A DNA stretch of 64,000 nucleotides from Capillidium heterosporum (lineage: Eukaryota; Entomophthoromycota; Entomophthoromycetes; Entomophthorales; Capillidiaceae). Both the position numbers and the translations under genes were made by a program. This document shows, one piece after another, positions 20,401 through 29,959 of the stretch. How positions within the stretch are numbered: the stretch's first letter is position 1; each line of letters starts with the position of its first letter. The notes beneath the pieces are model-generated. The model saw nothing but the letters and a program-made list of their open reading frames with translations. It did not search any database and had not been told where the DNA came from. The stretch spans positions 62,001 to 126,000 of the forward strand of contig WBMQ01000017.1 in assembly GCA_016630905.1 (NCBI GenBank), read 5' to 3'.

Positions 20401-20969
20401 TCCCACAGATCACCATACTGGGTGTAGACTTCGTGACGCTGACTAAGCAATTTGTCAAGGATGAAGTCATCCAGATCATCGACCTTGGTGATTCGGATGC
20501 TGTTATCATGAACACAGACTCAGTACAGCAGGACCTCGCTCAATGTGAAGTCAGCCTCTTCCACAAGGTTCTCGACGCCACTTGGGTCGCCAGCTGCCTT
20601 ATCGAAACTTTACCCAGCATGGATGCTATAGCTATTCCTCAATTTATCCAGCTGGTTCAAACTGATCTACTGGAAAGTTTCAAGTTCAAAGTCAGCTGGT
20701 ACCCCGAAACCATCGACAAAACTACTATTATGTGTGTAATTACCGTCCTAACTCAAATTGGTCTCATAAAGCTGACGGCTGTCAACTCGAAGATAATGCT
20801 ATCGCCCAACCAAACCGACTTTACTAGGTTGAATTCAAGTTTGGATAGGTACTGTAAGAAGGGTGTTGAGCTCCCTAGCTTCCAAAGCTGTAGCCGAAGA
20901 TTTAGTTTAGCACTAGAGTCACTCAGAACCGCTATCATGCCACGTCACCCTACCTTGCATCCGAGCTAG
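17427..20969 (+). CDS. Fatty acyl-CoA reductase fused to GPAT/DHAPAT-like acyltransferase
   Basis: 1180 aa in one exon, ATG at 17427. Residues 1-380 form an extended short-chain dehydrogenase (NAD-binding 4, fatty acyl-CoA reductase) domain. It has Rossmann motif GSTGFVG at 21-27, STAYVN at 161-166 and catalytic Tyr216/Lys220 (YTFTK). A FAR-C-like helical part follows to about 500. From about 600 a PlsB/GNPAT-like acyltransferase begins, with HFSNLD (His628, Asp633; H-x4-D) and LVPVSLSYD at 761-769, which is motif IV-like. The motif III region reads ALFLDDR (702-708) instead of the usual F-I-R-R form. About 350 C-terminal residues have no clear family. Family knowledge: FAR makes fatty alcohols, and GNPAT acylates dihydroxyacetone phosphate; both feed ether-lipid synthesis. 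The same pathway is inferred here. No C-terminal SKL-type peroxisomal signal. Confidence 0.88.
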   Translation: MVTNFPLPTSFLQGKSILLTGSTGFVGKAILELILRDHYPHIKKIYCLIRGKEGISLNERLKNVMNNKIFNILKDKLNSQFSTLESKLVAVEGDIAFEGLGISQADRSMLAKEIQYVIHCAATVDFNERLDRSLTLNTLGTNQLLDLCDECEDFVGFVHISTAYVNSNRKENQIYERIYPMVFGEPSQLVEQIQRMDLDRIESFTKEVTAIYPNTYTFTKSLAENLLINRAEVMRVREIKTGRPAWSLAIVRPTVVTSTAVDPLPGWVDGVAAANAIAMYIGLGVLDSTPGQITNVLDLVPVDYLANMAIRACAEFKPPGILFDLPFADQTRKVRTLKENLGIDGADKIYPRIYHIASSGLNPITWKKFGEDVVEAWKKLPPLKSNVFPPHFNKPIDEVEHQTAVYLKQCQLRALSKMIKASDTAKSIKIEKLAPKLEFLFHCFQHFMRNSWTFRADQVIKLEAQQSDRTDVISSQFTSSALARMPWQNYVNFFVYGIHYFVLNEDQAIRLPILEGWDKVIHCGESQPKFDAIELGSLSLPIGKIQINEVRENFLNDDFVKSLLDNNKVAEVLKDVFEVERMMPVKSFEKESFWISQQAPPIYCNWGKAVKLKDRLTKKSKVIYLPTHFSNLDFAVLCHALNHYQLPLPALAVEGVDRILGYKLEKDQLNGKSLFKNLKDIDLKRCLNLAYTFNLLKSTSVALFLDDRPDHPSFGPMVTDPIPNPVEGLLDGNLPKYFKDLLEPLIHLLSKSSLDLSEYLLVPVSLSYDAPMDLNHIITQKLGSRNSKVAPALCSKGRIHLTFGNSIDILSLLKQIEFLQTLNLDDRTLAHPGYMFRSSQLQSSIVSPVSLVAIVISGFRKIGGIRFEHARTLLSQMRSAVIKLGYDLDWGEEDSTAVLTFALEVIGKPTVEIKLDEDNNTKAKYIYLEVDPVNCLKLQTFIDPIKHIFAGRALWLAAFLKAKIELAEVALPNLAQIESAFDLVKLVATPHFPQITILGVDFVTLTKQFVKDEVIQIIDLGDSDAVIMNTDSVQQDLAQCEVSLFHKVLDATWVASCLIETLPSMDAIAIPQFIQLVQTDLLESFKFKVSWYPETIDKTTIMCVITVLTQIGLIKLTAVNSKIMLSPNQTDFTRLNSSLDRYCKKGVELPSFQSCSRRFSLALESLRTAIMPRHPTLHPS

Positions 20970-21054
20970 CTATTAGAGCCAAATTGAAAACTATAAACGA
21001 GGAATCTCCAAGTACTAGTTTAAATGTCAGGGATGGCGATGCGCTTAAAACTTG

Positions 21055-21459
21055 ATGAGCAGCCCTCACTTCCTAGAAGGCTTCAGCAACGACTACAGTA
21101 AAGAGTACTTTGAAAACCAACCCGTCATCTCCATCGATCCTGACGGTACTCAATTTGACCCTCAGCCTCAGCCCAAACCTCAACCTAGTGTCAGTTCCAA
21201 GCCAATTGTCAAGCCTACTCCTGGACCTGAACCTTAACCTACCCCCGCTCCAAAACCTAGCCAAAGTAAAACTGAGTCCAAACCTACCCCATCCCAACCT
21301 ACCAATACTGACTTATCACCAGCCAAGAATTGCATCGATGGGATAATATACTGCATGGATGAAGGTACCATCGCCATGTGCCTTATAAAGCACTATTCCA
21401 GCCTATGTGCCAACGGTACTAAGTGTTTAGGTAAGCAGAGGAATGTACAATGTGTCTAA
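21055..21459 (+). pseudogene. CBM19-like chitin-binding protein relic with one TAA
   Basis: From ATG 21055 one frame runs 134 codons to TAA 21457-21459, broken only by TAA at 21235-21237 (codon 61). That codon lies in a Pro/Gln/Lys-rich linker where CAA is common, so a single C-to-T change is the simplest origin. After the linker a six-cysteine module follows with spacing C-x6-C-x8-C-x7-C-x5-C-x8-C, including CIDGIIYC and CANGTKC. This fits CBM19-type chitin-binding modules. No signal peptide is seen at the N-terminus, so the true 5' part may be lost or in an unseen exon. It lies 85 bp after the reductase fusion gene on the same strand. Confidence 0.6.
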
Positions 21460-21964
21460 ACTATTATTTTAGTTTTAAATTGTATGTGTATAGGATTTTA
21501 TATCTTATGCATACACTATTATAAAAATATAGTTTAGTTATATATTTTTAACAAGTTTAGCAGTGCCATTTTGAAAGAAATTGCAAGATTAGAACAAAAT
21601 TAAACTACTTTTATAGAATAGTGAAACTACTGATAGAGAGCTGCTGGCTTATAAGTTATATATATTCCTTTGTATATCATTTCTTTCTAGCGACTTCCCT
21701 TCCTTTGGCTTAAGCACTGATGTTGGCCTCATATCTGTCAGAGTCAACCGGATAGAGAAACTCCAGATCAAGATTTCTTATGGCCCCATTTTTAACCCCA
21801 CAAGTTATGGATCCAACACTTTATATATGGGTATATTGTCTTTTTATTGAATGAAACCTAATTATACGGTAGATTATATAAAGATTGCGAGAACCCTAGT
21901 TCAAAATTTTGAGTAGATCGAGGGTTAATACATATTATATTCAATTTGGAGCTTCAATATCAAG
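21460..21964. other. Intergenic, no gene seen
   Basis: AT-rich, nothing recognised. Confidence 0.35.
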
Positions 21965-22607
21965 TGTAACAACCCTAATTGTTACAATTCCTAATATGAG
22001 GTCATTGACCGATTCTCTTTGTACGTCACACTAATTTTCTCTTACTAATCTCCGATTTTCCCACTTTCCATTTATATCTAGTTTTGATTAGAAATCTGTT
22101 CGACTTATTAGATATTCTTGAGTATTGTTCTCTATCCTTAGTTCAGCCATAACCTACGGATTTCAACCCTTATTAGATAGCATCTGGATATCGGAACTCT
22201 GACAACCAACAAATAGCGTTAAGATATAAAAGGGTATTTAAACCCTTGGAATGCCATTGAAGGCTGGCATCTTGACAACGTTCCACCTCGCTATTTTCTA
22301 AATAGCTGTTACCCACCTCTTGATCTCAACCATCAGCCATAGCTGTTTCTGACAGCCTGATCTGTTTACCTACAAATAAAGTGTTGTTCCTGGTCAGCCT
22401 TTTAGTTATTAGATCGTGTGAATATGTGGTTCGATTTCTATACCCTCTTAGCTCACTCCGTTCAAACTTTCTTCGCTTCCCTTTGGGTGATTTATATTAC
22501 CAATGCAGTAGTCGGCATTGGTTCTACTATCCCGACCTCTCATGTCATACGCTCCTATTATGACACCATCATTAGTTGGATCCAACGGCACCCCCTTGGA
22601 CCTTACA
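21965..22607 (+). mobile_element. LTR-A copy 3 (short-ORF form)
   Basis: From TGTAACAACCC to CCTTACA, 643 bp, with the TATTTAAA region near 22232, both leader stem-loops, AATAAA (about 22374) and the short embedded ORF. Flanks TCAAG and TATAT do not match, so no target duplication is seen. Confidence 0.8.
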
Positions 22608-22648
22608 TATATATATCTTTGTTACGATACTATCAGGCCAGAATTTAA
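22424..22648 (+). CDS. LTR-A-embedded hydrophobic peptide (short form), copy 3
   Basis: ATG 22424. The frame starts MWFDFYTLLAHSVQTFFASL and keeps ITNAVVGIGSTIPTSHVIRS and YDTIISWIQRHPLGPY. Compared with the copies at 34093 and 50820 it lacks five codons (TYLLW), an in-frame deletion. It crosses the element end at 22607 in phase TAC A|TA and stops in host DNA at 22648. Two hydrophobic stretches suggest a membrane peptide. No family recognised. Confidence 0.5.
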   Translation: MWFDFYTLLAHSVQTFFASLWVIYITNAVVGIGSTIPTSHVIRSYYDTIISWIQRHPLGPYIYISLLRYYQARI

Positions 22649-22984
22649 ATCTTAACTTTAGAATAAAGCTATCTAGGGCTAGTAGTTACTTTGTAAATAT
22701 TCTTTCCGATACCCTCTTTACTCGCATCTGTTAAATAAAATACATTATAAGAATGTCAAAACCTTACTCTATTTGTTACCTGCATATCAAACTATGACAT
22801 AAAATAACATGGTAAACCTGCAAAAATATACCTATATATCTGCAATCTATTATCTTATTAATAGATTGAGAGAATACTAAGCTCATTTAACTTATTGCAA
22901 ATCTATGCTGAGAATCGTTCTGCCAGAATGAAGATCTTAAAAACAACCATTTTGTGCAAAAAACTGTTCTTGATAAATGACGAC

Positions 22985-23206
22985 TCATTAAAAATTAGAA
23001 CCCGATTGATGTTGCTGTATTTCTTAGCTTAGCCCCAACTGTGGCCTCGATTGTCTTCATGAACCGACTTTGGGTTCAGGTCGCAACTAAAGTGTCAGCT
23101 GTCAAAGCAATGACTTTGAGTTTCTTTAGTTTCATTGGTGTAATCACCACTACGTTGGCTTACCTCAAGCCTAGCCCAGTATCCCTTGGGAGATTTCCCT
23201 AAAAAG
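22985..23206 (+). pseudogene. LTR-B embedded ORF fragment with lost start
   Basis: The 5' part of LTR-B is missing. The frame is intact from about 22992 to TAA 23203-23205 and reads FLSLAPTVASIVFMNRLWVQ and FIGVITTTLAYLKPSP. The start codon is ATT instead of ATG. Amino-acid conservation with 5123 and 9445 is high. Confidence 0.6.
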
Positions 23207-23795
23207 GCTATATAAGGATGAAACTTATGCTTGAAGCTTGATACAGAGGCGATGGGCAGACAGAAATGCCTCAATCGTAGCCATGAGGCTAAGGAACGTA
23301 GTCGGATTCATTGGTTCAATAAAGTTATAGGATTCGGTTCAGGTCAGCGTTACTCTCTGGCTTAGAGAAGTGCTAATTCTCAATTCTAAATTATACTATT
23401 ACAGTGTGTCTATACCATGCCAATAGCAGAAGAAAGTATCAAATGATCCAAGACGTTTATTTAATAATTGCTTGACCTACTACTAAATTCACCGTGTACC
23501 TTATAGGTGACTCGTCTTTAGTAGTCGGTACTCTGGGTACTGGTGATTATGCTTACCCAACCACTAGTACCAATGTCCATATTGTTCTTCTGGACAAGCA
23601 TCAATAACTTTAGGCAATACAGAGGTTGATCGGAAACAGTCAATGCTAGATTAAACATCTAATTCCTGCTAATGGGAATGTGAATTTGTAGCATCGATAG
23701 AAAGATACCAAACTGGTAGACTATGCATCCGGGATATAAACTTTAATTTTGGCTATTAAGCGAAACTGCTGCTGATTTAGAAGGATTTCCTTACA
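23207..23795 (-). mobile_element. LTR-C copy 1 (3' truncated)
   Basis: Minus orientation, starting at 23795 with TGTAAGGAAATCC. It shares the TATAAGG box, AATAAACG and GGCATGGTATAGACACACTG block with 54788-55333 and 51091 onward. Downstream of the LTR-like part it contains the start of the LTR-C peptide (MNPTTFLSLMATIEAFLSAH, then stop), and is cut at the junction with the LTR-B fragment near 23207. Confidence 0.7.
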
Positions 23796-24818
23796 GATAA
23801 AACCAAATGGATTTTATAAAGACTCTAGGATCCATCAATTAAGTCTATCCCTCTACCTGAAGATCTGAATCTAGATATGGAAGAGGTGGATAAGTCTGCA
23901 TCCTAAATATTTGTTTAAAGTCTATTTGGTCTAGTACGAAACTTTAGCTTTGAGTAGCTTAATTTTAGCTAAAAGTAATGGGTTGAGCTGTAGTATTAGC
24001 GGAAGCGAAGCTGAATGCATTCAAAGCCTTGGTCCGAAATGCTTTAAAGGAAGGAAAGAATAGTAAGTGGTACATAACCGCCTAAGAACATGAAGAGTAG
24101 TATAAAAAGGGTATCAACAACTTAAATCCTCAACAAAAACGTCACAACAAACAGTCCAGATACATTTCCAATCTATTTCCTAACCTCTGCCATCATCGGT
24201 ATGGTGGCCAGCACCAAGTACCTGACCCCAAGCGGTCCCTGCAACAACGTCCGCGCGTTCGATTACAAAGCACTAGGCTCGACATATTCTTCCACTCTGA
24301 ACCCGAACTCCTTGATGAAGCCAAGGCAGCCAATATGAAGAGAGCCTGCGGGTGCATCGATGCCATCCCCGACTTCAAAATCAAGTCCATCATTTTGCAC
24401 AAGGTTAAGGGCTGCACCGGTCTGGTCATCGACAAGTCCCTGAGTGCTAAAGAGAACTTGGAGGCTACAGAATGCTGTCTTGGTAGTGTCTTTGTCTACT
24501 TCCGCTTCAATGAAAACTGCAAGACTTTGTTACCATGACACATCCAGATCACTAGAATTAGGAAATAAATTGTTGGTAAATATATAGCTACTTTATATAT
24601 ATAATACATAGCTTGTGAATAAATTGATAACTATTTAACTAACAGTCTATTTAATATTCAATAAAAAATATAATATAAGTTTAATAATGCTTTATTTTAT
24701 ATTTAAATAGACTTTAAATCATCAATAGATACTTAAAAAGTGCATTCTATTATTGAGGCCTATTGTATATAAACTTTCATTTATGGAATAACTGCAATTC
24801 TATAAAAATTATACTAAT
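23796..24818 (+). repeat. Repeat D, copy 2
   Basis: Homologous to 3900-4998 (same orientation). It carries the best-preserved copy of the small cysteine-rich protein gene and an AATAAA-containing 3' part. LTR-A starts directly after it at 24819, as in copy 1. Confidence 0.75.
24150..24538 (+). pseudogene. Small cysteine-rich secreted-type protein, frameshifted
   Basis: The leader-like part (FPIYFLTSAIIGMVAS, then PCNNVRAFDYKALG) is in one frame. The body (DIFFHSEPELLDEAKAANMK, ACGC, KGCTGLVIDKSL, ECCLGS, NENCKTLLP, TGA 24536-24538) is in another, with the switch near 24270. No ATG precedes the leader in frame. A 21-nt in-frame deletion relative to 4466-4696 removes the LSNDINF-like segment. 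Unknown family, probably extracellular if ever functional. An intron instead of a frameshift cannot be excluded. Confidence 0.5.
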
Positions 24819-25380
24819 TGTAACGGCCTTTGTTGCAATTTTTACTACTAGGTCATAGCCCTGTTCCGCTTATTTGTTCTCTCGTACCACTGCTCTACCA
24901 ACGCTTCCTCTGCCGATATCTCAATTAACAATTGTTTTTAGTTATGAACTTGTTTCACCCCTAGTTTAATTAACTATGAATTTTGTCCCTTCACTTAGCT
25001 ATGAAGATGGACAAACTTACACCTAAATTAGCTATTACAGAATATCAGAGATATATAAACCTTTTGATCACTATCAAAAATCTCCATCTTGATAACGTTC
25101 CACCTCGCTATCCTTAGCTACTACTCATTCTTGATTCTGTTTTTCCATAGCCGTTTCCCAACAGCGTGATTTTGTTAGTGAGTCTCTTGTTTATCAACAT
25201 AACGCTCTTATATGGTCCAAATTCTTTGCCTTCTCAGTTTACTACTTTCTAACTTTCTTCGCCTCCCTTCAAACTTACCTTCTTTAAATGACTCGCATTA
25301 TTGATACAGTAGTCCGCATTGGTCTTAATTTCCAGATCTATCTTGTTATACGCCCTCATTGGATGACCTAGAAATGTCTT
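24819..25380 (+). mobile_element. LTR-A, degenerate copy 4
   Basis: Begins TGTAACGGCC. It is an uninterrupted relative of the copy at 4999, including the CTCTCGTACCACTGCTCTACC block, the leader CCACCTCGCTAT and an AGCCGTTTCCCAACAGC stem-loop relic. The 3' part with the ORF is heavily decayed and the exact end is unclear. Confidence 0.6.
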
Positions 25381-25399
25381 CTGTACGACTAAATGGGGT

Positions 25400-25891
25400 C
25401 TAAATCAAGGTTATGGTGGCTTTATTGTAACGTCTAGGGAAGTGCCGCTGAATCCAGCTAATGATGGTGTCATACTGTGAGCTAATGACATGATAGGTTA
25501 GGAAAGCGAAACTAAGACTCACCACTGCATTGGTGACAAAGGCTTGAATTCTCCGGATGGCAGGCTGGATAGCTAGATAAAGAAGGTACACCATAAAGAG
25601 TGCCTACACAATGGTAGTCAAGTCCCAGTTCCAGGAGGGGACCGAAGAGATGGATTGGGACTTGAAAGCGGAGTGGTGCTGAACTAAAGGGGACCGGCTA
25701 GGTGGTTGTTGCGCAACCACTGGTACCACAGTGTTAGGGTCAAAAGTAGGGGTTGGTTGATAGGTCAGCATTGGTTCAAAGGGATAGACGGTATTAGTAA
25801 CATTAATTGCCCAAAGAAAGTGAGATCCGAGGGTAGCGAGGATCGTCAAAAGGTAGTAGGAGGCTGGAAGGACGGGGAGACTAGACCACAT
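25400..25891 (-). pseudogene. LTR-A-embedded ORF (long form), one nonsense codon
   Basis: ATG at 25889-25891 (MWSSLPVLPASYYLLTIL). Open except for TAG at 25604-25606 in the segment DLTTIV-W-ALL, where the intact copy has Trp. Downstream it continues through TNAVVSLSFAFLTYHVISSQ and YDTIISWIQRHFPRRYN, crossing the element end in phase TAC A|, and stops in host DNA at 25400. Confidence 0.7.
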
Positions 25892-26468
25892 AGTATTACT
25901 ATGCTGAAAGTAAAAGTACGGGTAAAGGATAAGTTTATTTAGGGACAAAGGACGAGATCAGGCTGCTGGGAACAGCTATGGCTAGGGGCAGGGGGTGAGT
26001 AACAGCTATTAAAAATAGCGAGGTGGAATGTTGCCAAGATACTGGCTTTTGGTAGTCACAAAGGGGTTTAAATATCCCTTTGGTATCTTAGTTGTAGTGA
26101 TGCTAGCGGGATTGGATTCCCCTTTGGCAATCCACTACTCTATAGATTAAGTGAGTGTTTACCAAGCTTATCCAAAAGGGCCAGTAATTCTGCTAATTAC
26201 TACTGATGCATTTTCCATTGTTGGAAGGTGTGGATCAACTAATGTGCTGCTAATCGTTGGAGTTCCTAGGTTATGGTTGAACCTAAGAAAATAATGAAGG
26301 TAGTTAAAATATTTGATATATGAAGTGGATTCGTAACTAAAATAGTTATGAATTAGGGAACAAAAAAAGAATTTGAAAATTAGTAAGAAATAACAAGAGG
26401 AAGGGAATCTAAGAAAAGAATAGGTCTATGACCTCATAATAGGGATTGTAACAATCAGGGTTTTTACA
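25426..26468 (-). mobile_element. LTR-A copy 5 (long-ORF form)
   Basis: Minus orientation, from TGTAAAAACCC at 26468 to CGTTACA at 25426, 1043 bp. Palindromic TATA near 26065, the leader AATAGCGAGGTGG motif and the embedded ORF are present. Flanks CAGAT and TTTAT do not match. Confidence 0.75.
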
Positions 26469-26878
26469 CAGATAGTATTATTGAGCTAGTTTTGGAAAAT
26501 GTTACTTTGCAAAGCCATTAATTCCAAAATAGCAAATTCAAATATATTGAAATTTTAGTATCAAAGGACTTATAATATATGCTATAAAAGAGGTATTAAA
26601 AACAGCGATGAGTAAATAGCTAAAGACGAAGACAAGAAGAATGAATGATAAGGTCATGCAGTTCACAAAGATTCGGGGATATTAAGGTAGGTGGTGCTCT
26701 TCTATCTAAAAACAAAGATATACAACCAAAGCCTTATATACTAATGGATATATTTAACCTTTGTGTATTTTCAATTAGCTTCTGATATCTATGGTTTAGT
26801 GTTTTCATAGGGGATATGACCTCTTATATCACCAAGAATCTATTATATTATTTCACTATCAGAAAACACTCATAATGG
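26469..26878. other. Intergenic, no gene seen
   Basis: AT-rich, nothing recognised. Confidence 0.35.
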
Positions 26879-27157
26879 TTATTGGGCAAACCTAACTGTT
26901 GTTATATCCCGGAAAACCAATGCGATTCCCAACACCTGATAGCATATATTTTGTATCACTCTCTGCACAATATTTTCAAATGATGATATTACCTTATGTT
27001 GACCAATAAAATGGTTTGAAAGATATAGTTTGACTAAATCGTTTAAAGAGACTTTGGAAAAGCGGAGCAATTCATTCGAGTAGTTTGGCATTTTGAAAGT
27101 AGGATGTAAAGTAAATGTTGACAAAGTTTTGTATAAAATATTAAGATCTAGCCACAT
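26879..27157 (-). CDS. Uncharacterised small protein, 92 aa
   Basis: ATG at 27155-27157 and an uninterrupted frame. No signal peptide, membrane helix or known motif. It has an amphipathic-looking helical middle (LNDLVKLYLSNHF, then FENIVQRVIQNICYQVLGIALVF). It may be an isolated fragment of a larger lost gene. It sits 230 bp downstream of the C2H2 pseudogene on the same strand. Low confidence that it is a real gene. Confidence 0.3.
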   Translation of the reverse strand: MWLDLNILYKTLSTFTLHPTFKMPNYSNELLRFSKVSLNDLVKLYLSNHFIGQHKVISSFENIVQRVIQNICYQVLGIALVFRDITTVRFAQ

Positions 27158-27388
27158 TCATTCCTTAAAATGAATTTGAAAGTATATGCAAATATTTTAA
27201 TAAATATGGGTTTCCGATTACAACTTACAGGCAGTGTTCTACAAAACGAATCATGCTTCCCTCTATTTTCTAAAAAATTAAAACTTTGTGTTAAATAGTT
27301 GGTTAACTTGAAGAGTCACGATTTGTTTTGCAGAGCACTACTTAAAAAGCATTGATAAAATTCTAAACCTGTGTACATCTAGTACATG

Positions 27389-28126
27389 CTATATTGAGGT
27401 AGCCTTCAATTTTCGTGTACCCTCCTTGACGTTGCTTTTGTTGTGAAGCAAATCCTCTAAGTAGTTAGGACCATACATCAACTTGTGAGCTTTGATACAT
27501 TTCTTTGTAGCCAGATGCCTATTGAATATATCCTTCCTATAGAACCCTGTCTTGCAAGGTTGGCAGTAATAGGCCTTAACTATGGAATGGATTCCTTGGT
27601 GTCACTTGAGGATATACTTGCGGTCAAAAAGCTTGTGGCATACATCGCATTTGAAAATCAAGGGCAGCTTACTTTTTTTACCTTTGCCTCGGTAGTTAGA
27701 GAAGTTAAAACTCGAGTTGGAATTGTGGGTTGCACTGCTATTAAGAGGTACGTCATCAGTATTAGAAAGTACGACAGAGGATTCTCGGGAACAAGGTGGT
27801 ATCTGGGGGTAGCTTTTGTTAAAATGGTGGTCAAAACTAGCCCAATTAAATTGTAAACTGTTTAATATCGGCCATGAGGTGGATAATTTGTTGGAACTGG
27901 TATAACTTTGGCCAGCATAGTCTCCTATGTGGCCAAACTCCGATTTTATTGGCAAGAAGTCAGTTGGAGGCAGATATAATCCCATCAAGCAGGTATCTAT
28001 TCCATTTGCGAATGGGGGGCTATTGTAACTGGTTGGATCTTTATGAGCCTGCGAAAATGAGTCGCTCCAGAAGTTCAAAGTACTCACTTGACAGGTTAAA
28101 TAGTCTTCTTTTGTAATTTTCTCCAT
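27389..28126 (-). pseudogene. C2H2 zinc-finger regulator paralogue with one TGA
   Basis: ATG 28124-28126. The frame runs to the first finger (FKCDVCHKLFDRKYILK), meets TGA at 27602-27604, then continues in the same frame with HQGIHS, a second finger (YYCQPCKTGFYRKDIFNRHL, then KKC) and a C-terminal tail to TAG 27389-27391. In the intact paralogue (29960-30733) the stop position is CGA (Arg) or similar between LK and H, so one C-to-T change would explain it. Read through, it would be 245 aa, close to the 257-aa paralogue. Without read-through the product ends in the middle of finger 1 and should not bind DNA. Confidence 0.85.
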
Positions 28127-28585
28127 CTTCAAGTGCTTTCATTATTCATTTGAAGATCTTCTGTGTTTAATCCATTATATATAGCGCTAGAATTTTAAAT
28201 ACAATGAGACTGTAGCTAAAGTAGTTTAAAATTTTGGATCGGATTAAGCTAAAAAATATATTATGCCATTTAACTTCAGTCTTTATTTTAGCATGCAAAG
28301 CTATTTGTAAGATAAACTGCAGAACTTAATATATTTTTAATAAAGAGTGGGTGATGGGAATGAAGATAATGAGATGAAGCTAAATAATATAGTAAAATAA
28401 CTAGGTTGATATTTTCAAAATACTGGAAATAAAATAGTTACGATGATATGTAATTTAATGAAATGCTAAGATAGAATGCAAAATACAATTTTGTTGATAC
28501 ATGAAGGATGGGTATACTGCTTTTCTTATATGACAATAAGACTAAATGTGATTCATTCTAATATATTGGGACCGTTGTAATAACA

Positions 28586-29194
28586 TATTGATTGGTCGTC
28601 CTCGCTGAGTGTTTGGCCACTGGCTTGGACTTCCAGTCAGGTGAATCTGGCCGAACTTGGTAAGTCCTTCAATATGGGATGTGATATGTGTATTGTATTG
28701 TGGGCTGGCTAATATAGATGGAGCAGTTACTTTACAGCCAATAAAAATATTTAAAACTCAACCCTTACAAAACTATCACCTAGAAATCTTTTAAAACGTT
28801 TAGTTAAACCAATTCAACTTAAATTACAATCTCGAAAATCCAAATCTTAATATTTATTTTCTCTTTCTGGGCAAGAGTTTTGATATATATGTCGTAGCTC
28901 TGAAGAAAGGCATATCTTGACGACATGTAAGTGGATTCTTTTCCAACGAGAAGGTAGAGCACGTGTCCTGATCACTGTAGTTTACCACTGAAGCTAGGTC
29001 CCAATTAATCTGCGAGGTGGCAATTGGAGAGTCCGAAATCCAGGATGGATAGTAATTTAAAGCGTGAGAAAAGGATAGGTGAAGGATAAAAATACGTACT
29101 CAAAGCACATTGTTAGACAGTAGCACAATTGTGGGTTATCTATAAAAACAACTCAATGTTCGATACACGACTTAGCTCTCCAGCTAAGTTGACA
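28586..29194 (+). mobile_element. LTR-E copy 5
   Basis: Sense orientation from TATTGATTGGTCG to AGCTAAGTTGACA, 609 bp, with the conserved CCGAACTTGGTAAGTCC block and terminal palindrome. It lies between the two C2H2 paralogues. Flanks do not match. Confidence 0.65.
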
Positions 29195-29959
29195 TATATA
29201 GTAAAAAGTATGCTATAGAAATTCGAAACATTGAATGGATTATGTCTTAAGACCAATAGGTTATTTCAAAGCCATACCGATTATCTGCTCAAAACTTCAA
29301 CTTTAAACCAAAAATTTTAGACAAGTAATTCGAAACAGAGCAACTTAGATGAAAAGGCTAACGGCTTAATTCTAAATCAGAAATTATTTGGAAAGTGATA
29401 GATGACCTTCGAAAACTATTCAATATATAGTAAACCTTCATCTACTCTTATATTTACTACTAAGATATAGTATACTTGATTCATCGAGGAATAAACTCTA
29501 TTTTGTGCATGAATCGCTCATGTTTGTATAGTTTCCAATTTACTTGCTTTATTTCTTAACGGTAAACTCAATGAGGCTGTAGCTTGAATGGAATACGTAT
29601 ATTCAGAAAGATATTTAAAGCAACGATATGTCCTTTACTGGTATTTTCAAAGATAAAATATTATGTCTGAGTAAGCCAACATTATAGCGCAGTGTGTATG
29701 GGAAAGGTATAGAGCTATATATACTGCTTAGGATAATAGTGGATTTAAATATAGTCAGCTAAGATGATATCTTCTATAGGAGTATTTAAACCTTGAACAC
29801 CTATCAGTTGGTATCACGTTTAAACGAAAAAGTAACATAGAGATGAAAACGATGATTTTAATGAATTTTAAACTGTGAAACTACATATATTAGTGTTTAT
29901 AAGAATATTAAGATGGGGTTAGCAGTAGCCGTAATCGGCGCTCATGAGATTGGTAGGAA

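Noticed and set aside
17427-21459. A secondary-metabolite or lipid gene cluster around the reductase fusion
   Set aside because: The neighbours are an LPMO-like relic and a chitin-binding relic; no synthase, P450 or transporter is present.
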